Origin: Gnetum montanum
Lineage: Eukaryota > Streptophyta > Gnetopsida > Gnetales > Gnetaceae
NCBI GenBank assembly: GCA_015680685.1
Contig: MNCI01009376.1
Location: 130,117 to 175,178, forward strand
Direction of reading: 5' to 3'
DNA: 45,062 nt
Part shown: piece after piece, positions 22,214-33,150 of the stretch
Layout of the letters: each line of letters begins with the position of its first letter
Numbering within the stretch: position 1 is the stretch's first letter
The notes under the pieces: generated by a model
Told to the model about the DNA's origin: nothing
Databases searched by the model: none
The model's input: the letters and a program-made list of their open reading frames with translations, nothing else
Position numbers and translations under genes: made by a program

Positions 22214-22564
22214 TAAGCTTGAATTTTCATCTTGCTTATCCATCTCAATTAAATGAGATAGAATGCATGTATGAGCATCGATTAGGGGTATTTTATCACA
22301 TAGGAAAGGAATGTACTCCTTGTTATGATGGATTAACTTGTACTCATGTTTGGACTCAGCCTTCACATGTGGGATGAGTAAGCTAGCCTGGATCTTGGCA
22401 CAAATGACATTATAGTAATTTTCATCAATGATGATAAAATTTAGGCTTTGCCTCCTTAATCTAAGTGATTTCCTATGCTTAGCCACAATAAGGTCTTTTG
22501 GGTCATAAACCCTCACTGCATTTTTTCTTGATGCCATGTTTGTCCAATTAAGGGAAAAAATCAT
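22190..22564 (-). CDS. Hypothetical 124-residue ORF of the Tat-type element
   Basis: An open minus-strand frame with two possible starts: MIFSLNW at 22564 and MASRKNAVRV at 22537. The second gives a Lys/Arg-rich N terminus and then a mixed region containing YYNVICAKIQASLLIPHV. It is the first open frame after the 5' LTR leader, the place of gag or of the extra 5' ORF known in some Tat/Ogre elements, but no gag motif is visible. The C-terminal end overlaps the 32-bp repeats, so the tail may be non-native. It could be a chance frame. Confidence 0.3.
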   Translation of the reverse strand: MIFSLNWTNMASRKNAVRVYDPKDLIVAKHRKSLRLRRQSLNFIIIDENYYNVICAKIQASLLIPHVKAESKHEYKLIHHNKEYIPFLCDKIPLIDAHTCILSHLIEMDKQDENSSLGLKQATP

Positions 22565-23325
22565 GGACTAGCTAAAAGCAATCATTAGTAATTTGATTTT
22601 GGTTAAAAAAGAACATTTGGTAATTAAGTAAAAAAAATTTGGCATGTGGAATTATCCAAGGTGTAAAGGGATATGGCTAGAAAATGGTGGAAACTGCAAC
22701 TTTAGGTGTAGTGCATGTTATACTAATAGGGGTGTGAACTATGCTCAAAATAATGTAATAGTTTTGATGTTGGTAAAACCAACTATGCTAGCTTTGTTGG
22801 TAGGGGTTATGTTAAGGTGGGGAGAAGGGGGCAAGCAATCATTGATTGTCTTGCCCAACAACACTATGCTGGTGTATCCCCTCTTGGCTAAGAATATGCT
22901 TGTTTTGGAAAAAAAAAAAGTAAACGTAAAATTTTGGCTTTTCAAGAGTTGCGTTGGAGTCTTGGGAAGGACCAATGCTAATTTTGCCACAAATTTTCAT
23001 AATAGGGATGTTGGGTGGTTGGAGGAGAGCAACACTAGCCATTGGAATACATAAAGGTAGGTTCAATTAGCAACCATGCTAGCTTTGGAGAATCTAGCAA
23101 CTGCTGTGAAAATTTTATGAAAATCCAAATCACCTACAATCACAACATTGCATTTTAGTTGCAAAAAAATGGATAGTAATGTTGGTTTTTTTTTCTAGCT
23201 AGTTTTTTTGTAGAATTTTTTTTATGGATTTAAGTGTTTTAGGTTGTAGAAAAATTGGTTTTAGAAGGAAAATTAGATTGTGATGAAGAGCTTGGATGAA
23301 GGCCTTTCTTTTAATGCTAGAAAAT
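22565..23325. other. Leader region between 5' LTR and first ORF
   Basis: No gene is supported; the plus and minus open frames at 22644-23066 overlap and are low-content. It holds more of the array vocabulary (for example ACCAAC...GTTGGT at 22779-22802 and GCTAGC cores). No convincing TGG-type primer binding site follows the LTR end at 23326. Confidence 0.45.
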
Positions 23326-24738
23326 TATTGCACCTAAAAAATTTGATCACTAAAAAAATTGAAACTTCCATGCAAGAACAGTTTTAACCCTAGATCCATG
23401 GAACCTCTAAGAATAGGATCCAAGGCACCCTAGACAATCTTACCGATCACCTAGGGATTTAGAGAGTATAAATGGAGGTAAACAATTTGGAATAAAAAAA
23501 ATGCATATCCAATGTGAAATAAAGTATAGAAATTGATGATGAAATAAACTTGCAACACAAATGAACTGTAAAATTTATTAAAAAAATAAAATTTCCATAA
23601 AAGTAGAGTTTAGAATTCATGAGTTACTCAGATGAAGCTTGAAGCTTATTAAAGTTAGCAGGTTGTGATATATAGTCAGACTCACTATCCAAGTCCTTTC
23701 CAACATCAATCACAAAAACTCCTTGGGGTTTTTTAGCTCATATCTATATCATGGGTCATAGTGGAATAAAGTATGTGCAACATTGGTGCAAAGGGCATGA
23801 GGTTATTTCTTGACTTTCTATTGTTGTAATGGTGTTATGCTGAGAGTCTCTAATGCTCATGTAGTTGCAAATTCACCAAGAAGCCTTATAGAATTCCTAA
23901 GATCTCAAGTTCTCAAGGTTGCCAAGGTGTGAAGTTGTCAAACTTTGTGTTAAAAAATGGTGGAACCTATTCAAAGTATTTAAGGTTGGCATTTATATGT
24001 CTCATGGTTGTTGGTTTTTGGTTGAAAATTTTTTCCATGATTATGATAGATTTTCTTGATTTGTAGGTGTGGCAAGCCATGATTTCCAACATGGTTGTCT
24101 ATTTTTGGTAAGTTTTGGTGCACCCAAGACCACCAAAACCACTCTAGATACCAAAAATAGTAAACATGCTTTTCCAACCATGCTAGCTTCACCCATATAT
24201 ACTAGCTTCATGGGAACAACATTGGAACTTTGTGATCTATGTTGGAATTGGTAGGGCAACACTAGAATTTTTTGAAGACTGAAACCCCCATCCACTCTAA
24301 CATTGGCTTCATGAAAAAGTAGAAACTCTCACAACTCTAACACTAGCCTTGACACATCCACACTGGGTTTTGTAGCAACTACGCTAAATTTTGCTAGGAA
24401 AATGAAAATCCAACACCACCAATGCTGGGGGTAGGTGGTTCCAACGTAGTTAAGGCTATACTCCAACAAAAACCCATGAAAATGCCAAATTTGGCAATTA
24501 TTGAGGCATTCTCAACCTTTCCAAGCCCAAATATAGACATGATGTGACTTTTTCCACTTAGGAAGTAAGTCTATGACAACTTATGAGGCATTTTCATCCC
24601 CAAAAATTCAAGTATGTGACATTGCAACTCATGGCCTACAAACTTCACATTTTACAATGAAATTCTAGCCTCAAGAGTAGGGGTGAAGGTTACAATGCCA
24701 AAATGGATTGCAACATGTGTTTTCTTGGTGGTCTTTCA
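23326..24738 (-). repeat. 5' LTR of the Tat-type element
   Basis: A 1413-bp LTR, homologous end to end to 5266-6707. The terminal TG at 23326 has mutated to TA; the other end is GGTGGTCTTTCA at 24738. A minus-strand TATA-like site is near 23988-23998. Its outer flank CTATA (24739-24743) matches the flank of the other LTR. Confidence 0.88.
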
Positions 24739-24968
24739 CTATATAAAGTTGAAACTCACCATATCTATGTTGCCATTACTCCTTTGCTCTCAAAATCTCT
24801 ACTTCCAACTTCCTATCAACCATTATTAGAATCATAAGATGAATGCACACCAAAGATTATCAACTGCCAAAATGCTACAAGATGTTGTGGTCACACTTTT
24901 TATGGTAATAGTGAAAAAGTTTATAAAGAAAGAACAAAAACCAAAACAAAAAGTTAATAACTTTTATA

Positions 24969-25085
24969 CATTATCGGCAGTTCTTCATTGGTAGATGGAT
25001 CTGGAAATCTTGAAAAGATGTCGATGGCTTCTTCTACCTCTTCCAACTCTGGGTTCCTACCATTGCTACTGCTCTTCTCCACCAT
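24969..25085 (-). pseudogene. Host 'gene 1' copy A, first exon
   Basis: The minus-strand ATG at 25083-25085 opens 39 codons, beginning MVEKSSSNGRNPELEEVEE and containing FSRFPDPS, up to a GT donor (AT|GTATAA) near 24968. Copy B (34021) has the same start with a 1-bp deletion after codon 3. The Ser-rich start followed by an acidic helix gives no family that I recognise. The 19.5-kb Tat-type element separates it from the rest of the gene; the insertion point (24739) is about 230 bp into the presumed intron 1. Confidence 0.55.
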
Positions 25086-25239
25086 GATTAGAAATGACTG
25101 GGATCTTGAGCATTAGAATAGAAACTTGGTGAATAAAAGTAAACTTTAACTGTCAAGTATATGCTACCTATAGGCTAGGGTAGAGTTTAGATAATAACTG
25201 GAAACATCTTATTCAAATTAGAAAGTTTCTAATATTCAG

Positions 25240-25731
25240 AGGAAGCTAAAATGACATTACTATAGCACCAAACTAGCATCATTCTGAAATTGGAACTTGC
25301 CAAAAATGTAAGGATGCTAAAATGATGCTATTATAGCATTAAACCAGTGTCTTTAAAAAATGGAGCTTTCTGAAATCGTAAGGACACCAAAATGATGCTA
25401 CTATTAGATAAACTAACATCTTATAAAAATAGAACTTTTTGAAATCAATAGGATGCTAAAATTACACTACTATAACATCAAAAAAGTATATTCCAAAAAT
25501 GGAACTATCCAAAATTCGTAGGATGCTGAAATGATGCTACTATAGCATCAAACCAATGTCATTCTGAAACTAGAACTTGCCAAAATGTAAGGATGCCATA
25601 ATGACAATATTGTAGTGTCAAACTAGCATCATTCCAAATTTGGAACTTTCCAAATTTGTGAGGATGTTGAAATGATACTACTATAGTGTTAAACCAATGT
25701 CATTCTAAAACTAGAACTTGCCAAATTTGTG
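25240..25731. repeat. 70-bp minisatellite, 7 units, between divergent genes (copy A)
   Basis: Units of 69-71 bp start at about 25240, 25311, 25381, 25450, 25520, 25590 and 25661, with a partial unit at 25732. Typical start AGGATGCTGAAATGATGCT, followed by ACTATAGCATCAAACCA and AACTTGCCAAAA. It lies between the divergent starts of gene 1 (25085, minus) and gene 2 (25841, plus), so it occupies their shared upstream region. Confidence 0.88.
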
Positions 25732-25840
25732 AGGATGCTGAGAGGATGCTACAATTTGTTTGTTTGATCATCATGTTTTGTTTTATGGTAATCAAAGTTT
25801 CAAATTGCTTTCATGGGCATTACATTTCATTTCTGATCTA

Positions 25841-26044
25841 ATGATTGATGGCAAGTACGATATTCTCAAAATTTCCTCTACTATGTACAATTAAAGTTTC
25901 AAAGATAGTATTATAAGTGAGCTTTCCTTAGTAACTTCAAATGCTTGTGAAGTTAAAACTAAAGACATGCCTACATCACTTAACATAATTCCACTTTCAC
26001 CTCAATGGTTTCATGGTAAGCTCAGTGATAACAAGAAATTGAAG
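25841..26044 (+). pseudogene. Host 'gene 2' copy A, first exon, EXA1/GYF-like N terminus
   Basis: ATG at 25841 opens a frame beginning MIDGKYDILKISSTMYN, then a TAA (25892-25894), then a continuing frame with IIPLSPQWFHGKLSDNKKLK up to a GT donor (AAG|GTACAC) at 26045. Plant GYF-domain proteins of the EXA1/PSIG1 (GIGYF-like translational repressor) family begin with a MADGKYDLP-type start and have a SIPLSPQWLY(A/S)K motif some 60 residues in. The spacing and both motifs agree. Copy B (34603-34806) encodes the same exon without the stop. The GYF domain itself is not seen downstream, so this may be an N-terminal fragment. The assignment is by recall only. Confidence 0.5.
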
Positions 26045-27550
26045 GTACACTATAGTGCATACACCTACTCTAATAAGAGTATGTACACTATAGTCATAGC
26101 CATGACCAACATGTAATTACCAAGCACCCAAATATGCCACCTGACACCATGTAGTGGCACCATGTTTGTACTAGCTTCAATAATGGCATTTCAGTGTGTC
26201 ACTACCTTTTTGTTACTATTGGCAACAACTAGTGGTACTCCATCTCTACCACCCCCATGGCCATGGCCATGGCCATGAAGAAGCATAAGAATGCTACCTT
26301 TAGGACAAAGGAACTTGTACATGTTGTATTAGATTCCATTGTTGGCCTATTGCCTTTATCAAGATAACTATACATGTGCACTTTTAAGAAAATCCTAAAA
26401 TATGGAGTGTGTTGACCCTGAGGTTGAGGTTGAGGCCAAACTCTCATTTTCAAGGAGAGCTTCATGGATAGTAGAAAATGAACCTTACCATCACCAGTGT
26501 AGAGATAGCTATTCTTTCTATTGATTTCCTGTATGTTATGTATGCTATCCCAATTGAATTTGACAAGTTTAAATATGCTATTGTAATGGATTTTTATTAT
26601 ATAATCCTACCACCTCTCATGTTATTAGAGTAAGAATACCAGTGAAATTAACTTCATATTCCACCCTTTGTTGAAAAAATTGACTTTATGGCCTAAAACG
26701 CTACTCTTCTTGCTCTAAGTATGTTGCAAATTGGGTCCCACACCCTAGATCTAGATTACCAAATGTTCCATTAGTTGTAATTCAAGTTCTCCATGGTTTA
26801 TTTGAACATGTTTGATGTAGAACCCACTAATTTTGTAGCCAAGACTACCAGTGGCCTTGGTGACTCAAAGAAAATTCTGGTAATAAACTTTCCCATGGAA
26901 AACTCATTATCAAAACATTTTCTTGATGATATTTGAAAGAGAATTTAACAAACTTGAAAATTGATAGCAACTAGCAATTGTAGGTAAACAAAAACGCAAA
27001 TTAGCAATGGTAGTATTGATATAATTGGAGACTTGATCTTACATTTTCAAAGTTAATAAACAATGCATACATTTTGGTGGAGAAATAAACACAACAATTT
27101 GACCTTGATTGACTCATGAACATGGCCTAGCTTGAGAAAACATATGTAGCATGTGGTATTTGAGAATCTATCCAAAGGAAACACTTATAATCAAATGCTC
27201 ACAAAGAATGCTAGGAATGGTTTACGCAAGGAAGTACTTTTTGGTAGTAACACCAAGTACATTGATGGAACTAGCTTAGATGATAGTTCTATTTCAAAGT
27301 TTAATGATGTCCTTCCTAAGATCTTTGAAACTTTTACCCATAAATTATTATATAAAATAGACCAAGCAATTATCAAATGTTTTGAATGTGAGATTTTTCA
27401 CTCAAAAATCTTGCTCTTCTAAAAATTTCCTCATTAGTTCTTCCATCTATGGACCTAGAGACCTCCAACCATATTCTATTACATTTATTATATGATTTTC
27501 TCTTCATTTTGTATCATTCTACTTTTGTAAGAATAAAATTCATTATTTAT
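26045..27550 (+). pseudogene. Gene 2 copy A, downstream exon-like segments
   Basis: Segments conserved in frame with copy B: 26435-26523 (SWIVENEPYHHQC; copy B has LWIVDYEPYHHQC), 26800-26960 (EPTNFVAKTTSGLGDSKKIL; copy B EPTNFIARTTTGLCDLK), and 27153-27422, an 89-codon open frame (MVFENLSKGNTYNQMLTKNA) that is frame-shifted in copy B. I do not recognise their families. Stops (TGA, TAA) fall inside the second segment in both copies. A CATGGC microsatellite (four ATGGCC-type repeats at 26258-26278) has fewer copies in copy B. Whether these belong to gene 2 or to an unrelated locus is unclear. Confidence 0.35.
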
Positions 27551-28130
27551 GATAGTCATTAATAAAGCAAGTTGTCATTTTTTAATTAAAAAAGTTAAAT
27601 CATGCCTTCTCATAGTTAGGGCATTAGAATATGGTTATCGGTTTTGAAAACAATTAATAAAAGAAATGTTGATATGGTTATGAGTGACTAGATCACATCT
27701 TTTAGCTCTATATAACATTGGTTATACTAGCATTTCCCATGTGAAAGCTTAAGATAAAAATTGAAATTTTCACTTCAAATGCCCATCAATGTTAATAAAT
27801 GATTTCTTGTCATCATAAGAAATTAAACTTTTAAAAAAATTTAACACTATTCTGACCTTTTTGGACTTGTTTAATTTGATTTTACTTAGTTTTAATCTTT
27901 TTTCTCTCTTATTTTAGCTCATTTTAATTTGTTCCTACCTCATTTTAATGTCATTAGTCCTACTTTACCTTGTAGGTATCTTGTATGACCTTACTTTATC
28001 TTATTCTACCCTACTTAGCATTATTTTACTATGTTTTGGATCTTATTTTTCCTTTTGTTGCACTATTACTGTAGTACTTTTTGCATTATTTTAATATTGT
28101 TTAACAACTATGTCATGAAGATGCCACTTA
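27550..28130. other. Gene-free AT-rich junction
   Basis: About 580 bp of AT-rich sequence between gene 2 copy A and the first recognisable pol residues of the plus-strand Tat-type element. A TTTTATT(T/C)TA(C/G)-rich run at 27880-28060 is seen. No LTR or primer site is recognisable. Confidence 0.5.
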
Positions 28131-31100
28131 ATATGATTTTGGTTGAATTATAGGATTTGAACATGAATGCATGGGCATAATTCAATCTACCTCTAAACCT
28201 AGTTGGACCCTATGGTGATGTTGAATGATCAATTAACCTCGAATGTTTAGATTTTGGGCCCAGGAGCCTCTTCAACCACATAGCCTCAATAGAGAAATCC
28301 TTAGAGTGCTAGAGTACATTGTTAAAACTCTCAACTTAGAAGCTAAAGACATCACCGAGGACTATCTAGTTGAAATTCCTCTTACAATACATAATGATGA
28401 GGAGAAAACACTAAAATTAAGTTCCTCAGTTGAGTTCCAGCAAGCTTAAGACATCACCAAAGTCCTCTAAATTAATATTAAAACCTTTGAATGATCATAT
28501 GAAGACATGCCTAGATTAGACCCTTGCCTAGTTTAGCATAACATTAAACTTAACCCTAGTATTAAACTAGTTAAGCAAAAAGTTCATAAAATTAAATCAC
28601 ATCTAACCTTGGTAGTTGGTGATGAGATAATGAAAATTTATGAAGCTAGTTTCATTTGAGTTGCCAATTACATAGATTGGGTATCCAACATAGTGGTAGT
28701 CCTAAGAAAAATGGGAGTATAAGTATTTGCATTAATTTCTAAGACCTTAATAAGACAATTGTTAAAGATGATTTCTCTTTGACTAGTATGGACCAACTCA
28801 TTGATACTATAGTTGGACATGCCTTGTTATCCTTCATGGATGGGTTCTTGGGATACAACCAAGTTACGATTAACCTAGAGCATCAACTTTACATGACCTT
28901 CATGACCCCTTGGGGAATCATTTATTATACTATGATTCCATTTGGTTTAAAGAATGTGGGTGCAACCTACCAATGATCCATGACCTACAGATTTAGTGAT
29001 TACATGCTAGGGTTATTTAATGATTACATGGATGACATAGTGGTTAAATCCAAAGTGGCCAATGATCATGCACATGACCTTAACTTAGTGCTTAAATTAT
29101 TCCTCCAATACAAACTTAGACTCAATCCTTAGAAGTGTTTCTTTGGCATTAAAAATAGTAAGATGCTTGGCTTTGTAGTGTCTGAAGCAAGAATACATGT
29201 TGATCCTAATAAGGTTAAGGTCATAACCAACTTGGTAGTACCTACTAACCTTATGGAGCTTAGGAAACTACAAGGTAGATTGTAATTTATTCGTAAGTCC
29301 ATCTCAAGGCCTATGGATAAGCTACAACTAATGTAACACTTGCTTAAGAAAGGAATCCATTATGTGTGAACTATCCAATGCTAAGAAGCCTTTGATAACA
29401 TCAAGAAAAAGTTAGCTCAACTACCTATGATGTATCTACCACTAAAGGATAAATCCTTTTACATCTACCTGACAATCTTTGATATATCCATTACCTCTCT
29501 ACTCTGTCTAAAATGAGATGATGAAGCAAAATTTCATGTATACTAATTGATCCATGCACTAATAGCCTACAAGACTCGATACACAAAGGTTAAGAAATAT
29601 TGCCTAGCCCTAGTCTTCACCTTGAAGAAGTGGAGACACTACCTTTTTAGGATTCAAGACAATGTTATATGCAAAGAAAAAATATTAAGAGTCATAATGA
29701 CCAACATCTATGAAAGTAGTTGGATAGCTTGATGGAAGGCCATAACAGTTAAGTTTAACCTACATTACATCTCCCAAGACTCAACAAAAGGTCAAGCTAT
29801 AGGTGCACAACTCTCAGTTTCCCCAGTTGAAGATAATGAAACCATAGATTTTGTATTCCTTAATGAGCATGTCAACATTGTTAACAAGGTACTTCAGGGT
29901 TATAAGGCTATCATGAACTTTGACAGAGCTACAACAGCCCATGGGGCTAGTGTGGCTACCATCTTAACATCATGCTCTAGTGACATCTAACATTTTGCTT
30001 ATCATTTTTAATTCCCTTGCACCAATAACATGGTAGATTATGAAGGGTTAATTAGGGGAATGATAGTAGCTTATGACTAATGAAAAAAATGCTTAATGAT
30101 AAAAGGTGACGCATAGCTTGTGGTTAACCAAGTAACTAAGGTTTATGCATGCAAGGCCAAACATTTACAACCTTACAATGACCTAACTAAGAAACTAATG
30201 CAACAATTTATAGATGTTGGCATTTAACATATATCCTAAATTGAGAATACATTATCTGATGCCATTGCAACCTTATTCCTAAGTGTGATGTCAAATGTGT
30301 TTAGTAAGTTACATTCTTTAATGAAGAACTGTGCTCTTTCCATTACACAAAACACAAAAGGCATCTCCATAGCCACTATTGACACCACCCCTCAAAAGGA
30401 GTGGCATAAAAATATCAAGTTTTACCTAATGCAGGGTGAATTTCCAAAAAATCTAACTACTTCTTAAAATAATGTTGTACATAAAAGATTAGAGCAATAT
30501 GTAATTGTAGCTAATAATACCTTATGTTGAAGGTCCTAGGATGGCATATTATGAGTGTGCTTGGGCAAAATTGAAGCTCACACAATCCTTGAGCAAGTTC
30601 ATGAAGGTGTATGTAGAGGACATATAGGCCCTAAAGCCATGACTGCAAAGATTAGATGATTAGGATACTATTGGCTCTATATGGAAAGTGATTGTTTGTA
30701 GAAGGTTAGGATTTGTGATACCTGTCAATGGCACAACAACTTAATACCTGTACCACCAACTAAATTACATATTACTCAAATCACTTAGTCATTTCAACAA
30801 TGGGGATTGACATTATTGGACCTATAATGCCTAAGTCTTCAGTGGGGCATAGCTTCATGATAATTGCAACTAAATATTTTACAAAGAGGATTGAGGCTAT
30901 TCCTCTAAGGAAAACAACATCTCAACAAGTCTGTAAATTCATATTGGACAATATAGTGTTCCATTTTGACATACCTCTAACTATGGTCATAAATAATGGA
31001 CTATAGTTTAATAGCCAAGAGACACAAATCTTTTGTGAACAATTAAGCATCAAACATTCCTTTTCATCACCATATTACCCATAGGCTAATGAACAAGCCA

Positions 31101-31660
31101 AAGCTAGCAACAAGGTCATCATAAACTTGCTTAAAAATATGTTACAAAATAGTAGGCGCAAGTGGCATGAATGAATTATACACACACAATGGGCCTATAG
31201 AACAACCTTTAGAACTATAATTGCTACCACCCAATATAGCCTTGTTTATGGATCTAAAGCTATTTTTCCTCTTGAGTTGCAGGTTTCATCACTATGAGTA
31301 GCTATATTTGACTTCATCAATGATGAACAGAATAAGGAGATACGTACCATTGACCTCGATTTGGTAGAAAAGCATCAAATACAAGTGTTTTCTTACATCA
31401 AATAGTATCAAGAGGTGAAACAATAGCATCATCATGATCTGAACAAATGAAGAGTCAAGGAAGAGGACCTTCTTCTTAAATTCATTTGCAAACATGTGGA
31501 CATGTTTGGAAACATGCGAACATTTTCTTGGCTAATTGGGAGGGACCTTTCCTAATTATAAAAGCCTACAACAATGAAGCATTTATACTAGTGGACATGA
31601 ATAGGAATGAATTGGCTAATTTTTTCAACCATTCCTATCTCAAAACTTATTATGTCTAAT
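28131..31660 (+). pseudogene. pol: Tat-type gypsy pol, second copy, truncated element
   Basis: Plus-strand relative of 7806-11230. Order: pre-RT segment (28150-28450); RT with SYEDMPRLDP (about 28490), LLSFMDGFLGYNQ, MTPWGIIYYTMIPFGLKN and an intact YMDD (DYMDDIVVKSK, 29020); connection (NLMELRKLQGRL); RNase H to about 29760 (CLALVFTLKKWRHYLF); a second, extra RNase H at 29900-30240 (FDRATTAHGAS, FPCTNNMVDYEGLI, LVVNQV), typical of the Tat lineage; H2C2-like integrase start at 30600-30740; integrase core GIDIIGPIMPKSSVGHSFMI at 30800; C-terminal WEGPFLIIKA and NHSYLKTYYV to 31660. Stops are many (TAG for Gln, TGA for Trp). No gag or 5' LTR. Confidence 0.9.
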
Positions 31661-32768
31661 GCTAACTTGTTTTTGCCACGTTCCTTGTATATCTTTGTTT
31701 GTAGGTATGAACGAATGAGGATACTAATAAATCTTGTTGCTTATAACAAGGGAGTCTATGTGACCTATTTTCTCTTGTCTTTTCTTTTGTGCATAGTAAA
31801 TGAACTACAAAGGTTTGAAAAATCTATGAAATAAAATACATTTTTCTCATGTTGTACCATTTGTAATTTAAGGTGGATTGTATTTTATTTATTATCTTAT
31901 GTGGCCTTATGTAATTTCTTGCAATAATATGTATTATCTAGCTTATTTTCTTGTCCTCTTGGATTTGTGCTTGTACAATGAAGCTTGTAGTCATCACAAG
32001 GATGCAACTCATCGTAACCATACGTTACCACATGACCTTGATGCACAAGATTTAGTTAGCTTGTTTGATCTTGTCAAAAATTCTTGGCTTACATCACTTC
32101 CATTACCCATCCTAAACCATGTGCCCATAGCCAAAGTATACCGTTCCATATCCTAATAACAATGAAAACCAATGTTTGACATTCATGCACCATGGCCATG
32201 TGAAAAAATCTAGCATTCTGTACCAATCAATTTTATTGAATGTAACACATCTTGTGTAGTAAGAAAACAAAATTTAACTTTGGTAATCAAACCAAATGAA
32301 GGTTTCACTCCCAAAAAAATGGAAAAAAGAGGAGAAAATGCCAAGAAATCAAAGAGGCCAATGAAGCCTAATGTAAAGAAAATGGCTCCAAACCAAGAAA
32401 GGGAGGATCCTAATGACCAAAGAAGCTCAAGGATGGAGTGTTGCTTCCTCCAGCAAGTAATCAATAGTTCAAACATGAAGCATGATGACCTTCAGCAAAT
32501 TCACATGCCACAATCATATCATTGCCATGATGTCAACATTCAAAATTCTTTGTTAGCCAAAATGACTATTCCCCATTAATCACTATAGCCATTGATCTCA
32601 TCTAAAACTCTTGTAATTTCATCGTGACTTCATTTCATCATCATGAGCACTTCTTGGTAGGATTCAATAGCTACTAAATCAAGTGAGGAGAGAGAGTATT
32701 GGTGATGAACCTATAGTAATGTTTCGCATTCTTGGTTGATGTCTCTCACATTAGTCCTCAAAACATCA
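31661..32768 (+). other. 3' untranslated region of the second Tat-type element
   Basis: Aligns with the reverse complement of 6723-7805. Open frames here (for example 31607-31834, 31878-32156, 32280-32579) are not conserved between the two copies and are not called as genes. Confidence 0.6.
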
Positions 32769-33150
32769 ACAAAGAGAGGCCAATGAAACACCCCAAAGAA
32801 ATTCAGATTGTAATTCACGCTAAAATTCTTTGTAATTTTGAAAAAAAATAAAGGTAGATACAATTGTCTTATTTTCCCAAAGACACTTACATCATAACCT
32901 TATGTTATAGACACTGAAGCTAATATCATGGCCTCATGGTACCAATGTTAACACTGACATTAGGTAGCATACAAAGGTAGCATTAGATAGCAAAGAATTA
33001 GATGAAATTATCGGATGCTACATGTAGGTGTTCCATGTACAATAGAAGGTGCCAAAAATCTATCAACAATTGTGATAGAATCAACTAGTGATAAGATAGA
33101 GACCCAAGGCCTATTTAAATAACAATCTACTTCATCATAAGGACTTTTAG
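32769..33150 (+). repeat. Polypurine tract and LTR remnant of the second Tat-type element
   Basis: CAACAAAGAGAGGCCAA (ending 32783) is followed by TGAAACACCCCAAAGAAATT, the same junction as 6722/6707 on the other strand. Similarity to the 1.4-kb LTR fades within about 60 bp, and gene 1 copy B begins by about 33150, so only a short or strongly altered LTR remains. Confidence 0.5.

Larger units (their letters stand above)
5266..24738 (-). mobile_element. Complete Tat-type Ty3/gypsy element with nested insertions
   Basis: A 19.5-kb LTR retrotransposon on the minus strand, about 11.7 kb without the nested copia. Both LTRs (5266-6707 and 23326-24738) are present, a polypurine tract abuts the 3' LTR, and a perfect 5-bp target duplication CTATA flanks the whole (5261-5265 and 24739-24743). 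Minus-strand order: 5' LTR, leader, a 124-residue ORF of unknown function, 32-bp repeats, ~190-bp palindromic units, a GGTCAAA-rich stretch, pol, 3' untranslated region, 3' LTR. No gag is recognisable. Lineage Tat is inferred from an extra RNase H domain after RT/RNase H, clearer in the related copy at 28131-31660. It landed in an intron of gene 1. Confidence 0.88.
24955..27548. repeat. Segmental duplication, copy A (partner 33905-36248)
   Basis: The whole stretch from gene 1 exon 1 through the minisatellite, gene 2 exon 1 and the downstream segments aligns with 33905-36248, coding and non-coding alike. Copy A ends around TTTTGTAAGAATAAAATTC (27532-27541), and this is exactly where copy B is cut by an LTR after GTAAG. 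Together with the 3953-4790 / 33150-33880 pair it shows duplication of a divergent two-gene locus. Confidence 0.85.

Noticed and set aside
22644-23066. Overlapping open frames on both strands, up to 136 codons
   Set aside because: No domain, Cys/Gly/Asn-rich or Lys/Pro-rich low content, and located in the untranslated leader of the Tat-type element.
25240-25731. Regularly spaced repeats as CRISPR or coding repeat protein
   Set aside because: Units of 69-71 bp are contiguous, not a multiple of three, and contain stops in all frames; it is a minisatellite.
26800-26960. ABC transporter (ABCC) exon
   Set aside because: A short out-of-frame resemblance (HGTSTVRAF in copy B) is not kept in copy A; the frame conserved between copies gives a different protein.
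24955-27548. Gene 2 region as one LTR retrotransposon
   Set aside because: The two copies have no terminal repeats, primer site or polypurine tract at their ends and include exon-like segments with splice donors; duplication of a host locus fits better.
31607-32579. Genes downstream of the second pol
   Set aside because: Open frames are not conserved in the sister element, while the DNA itself is; it is the element's untranslated region.
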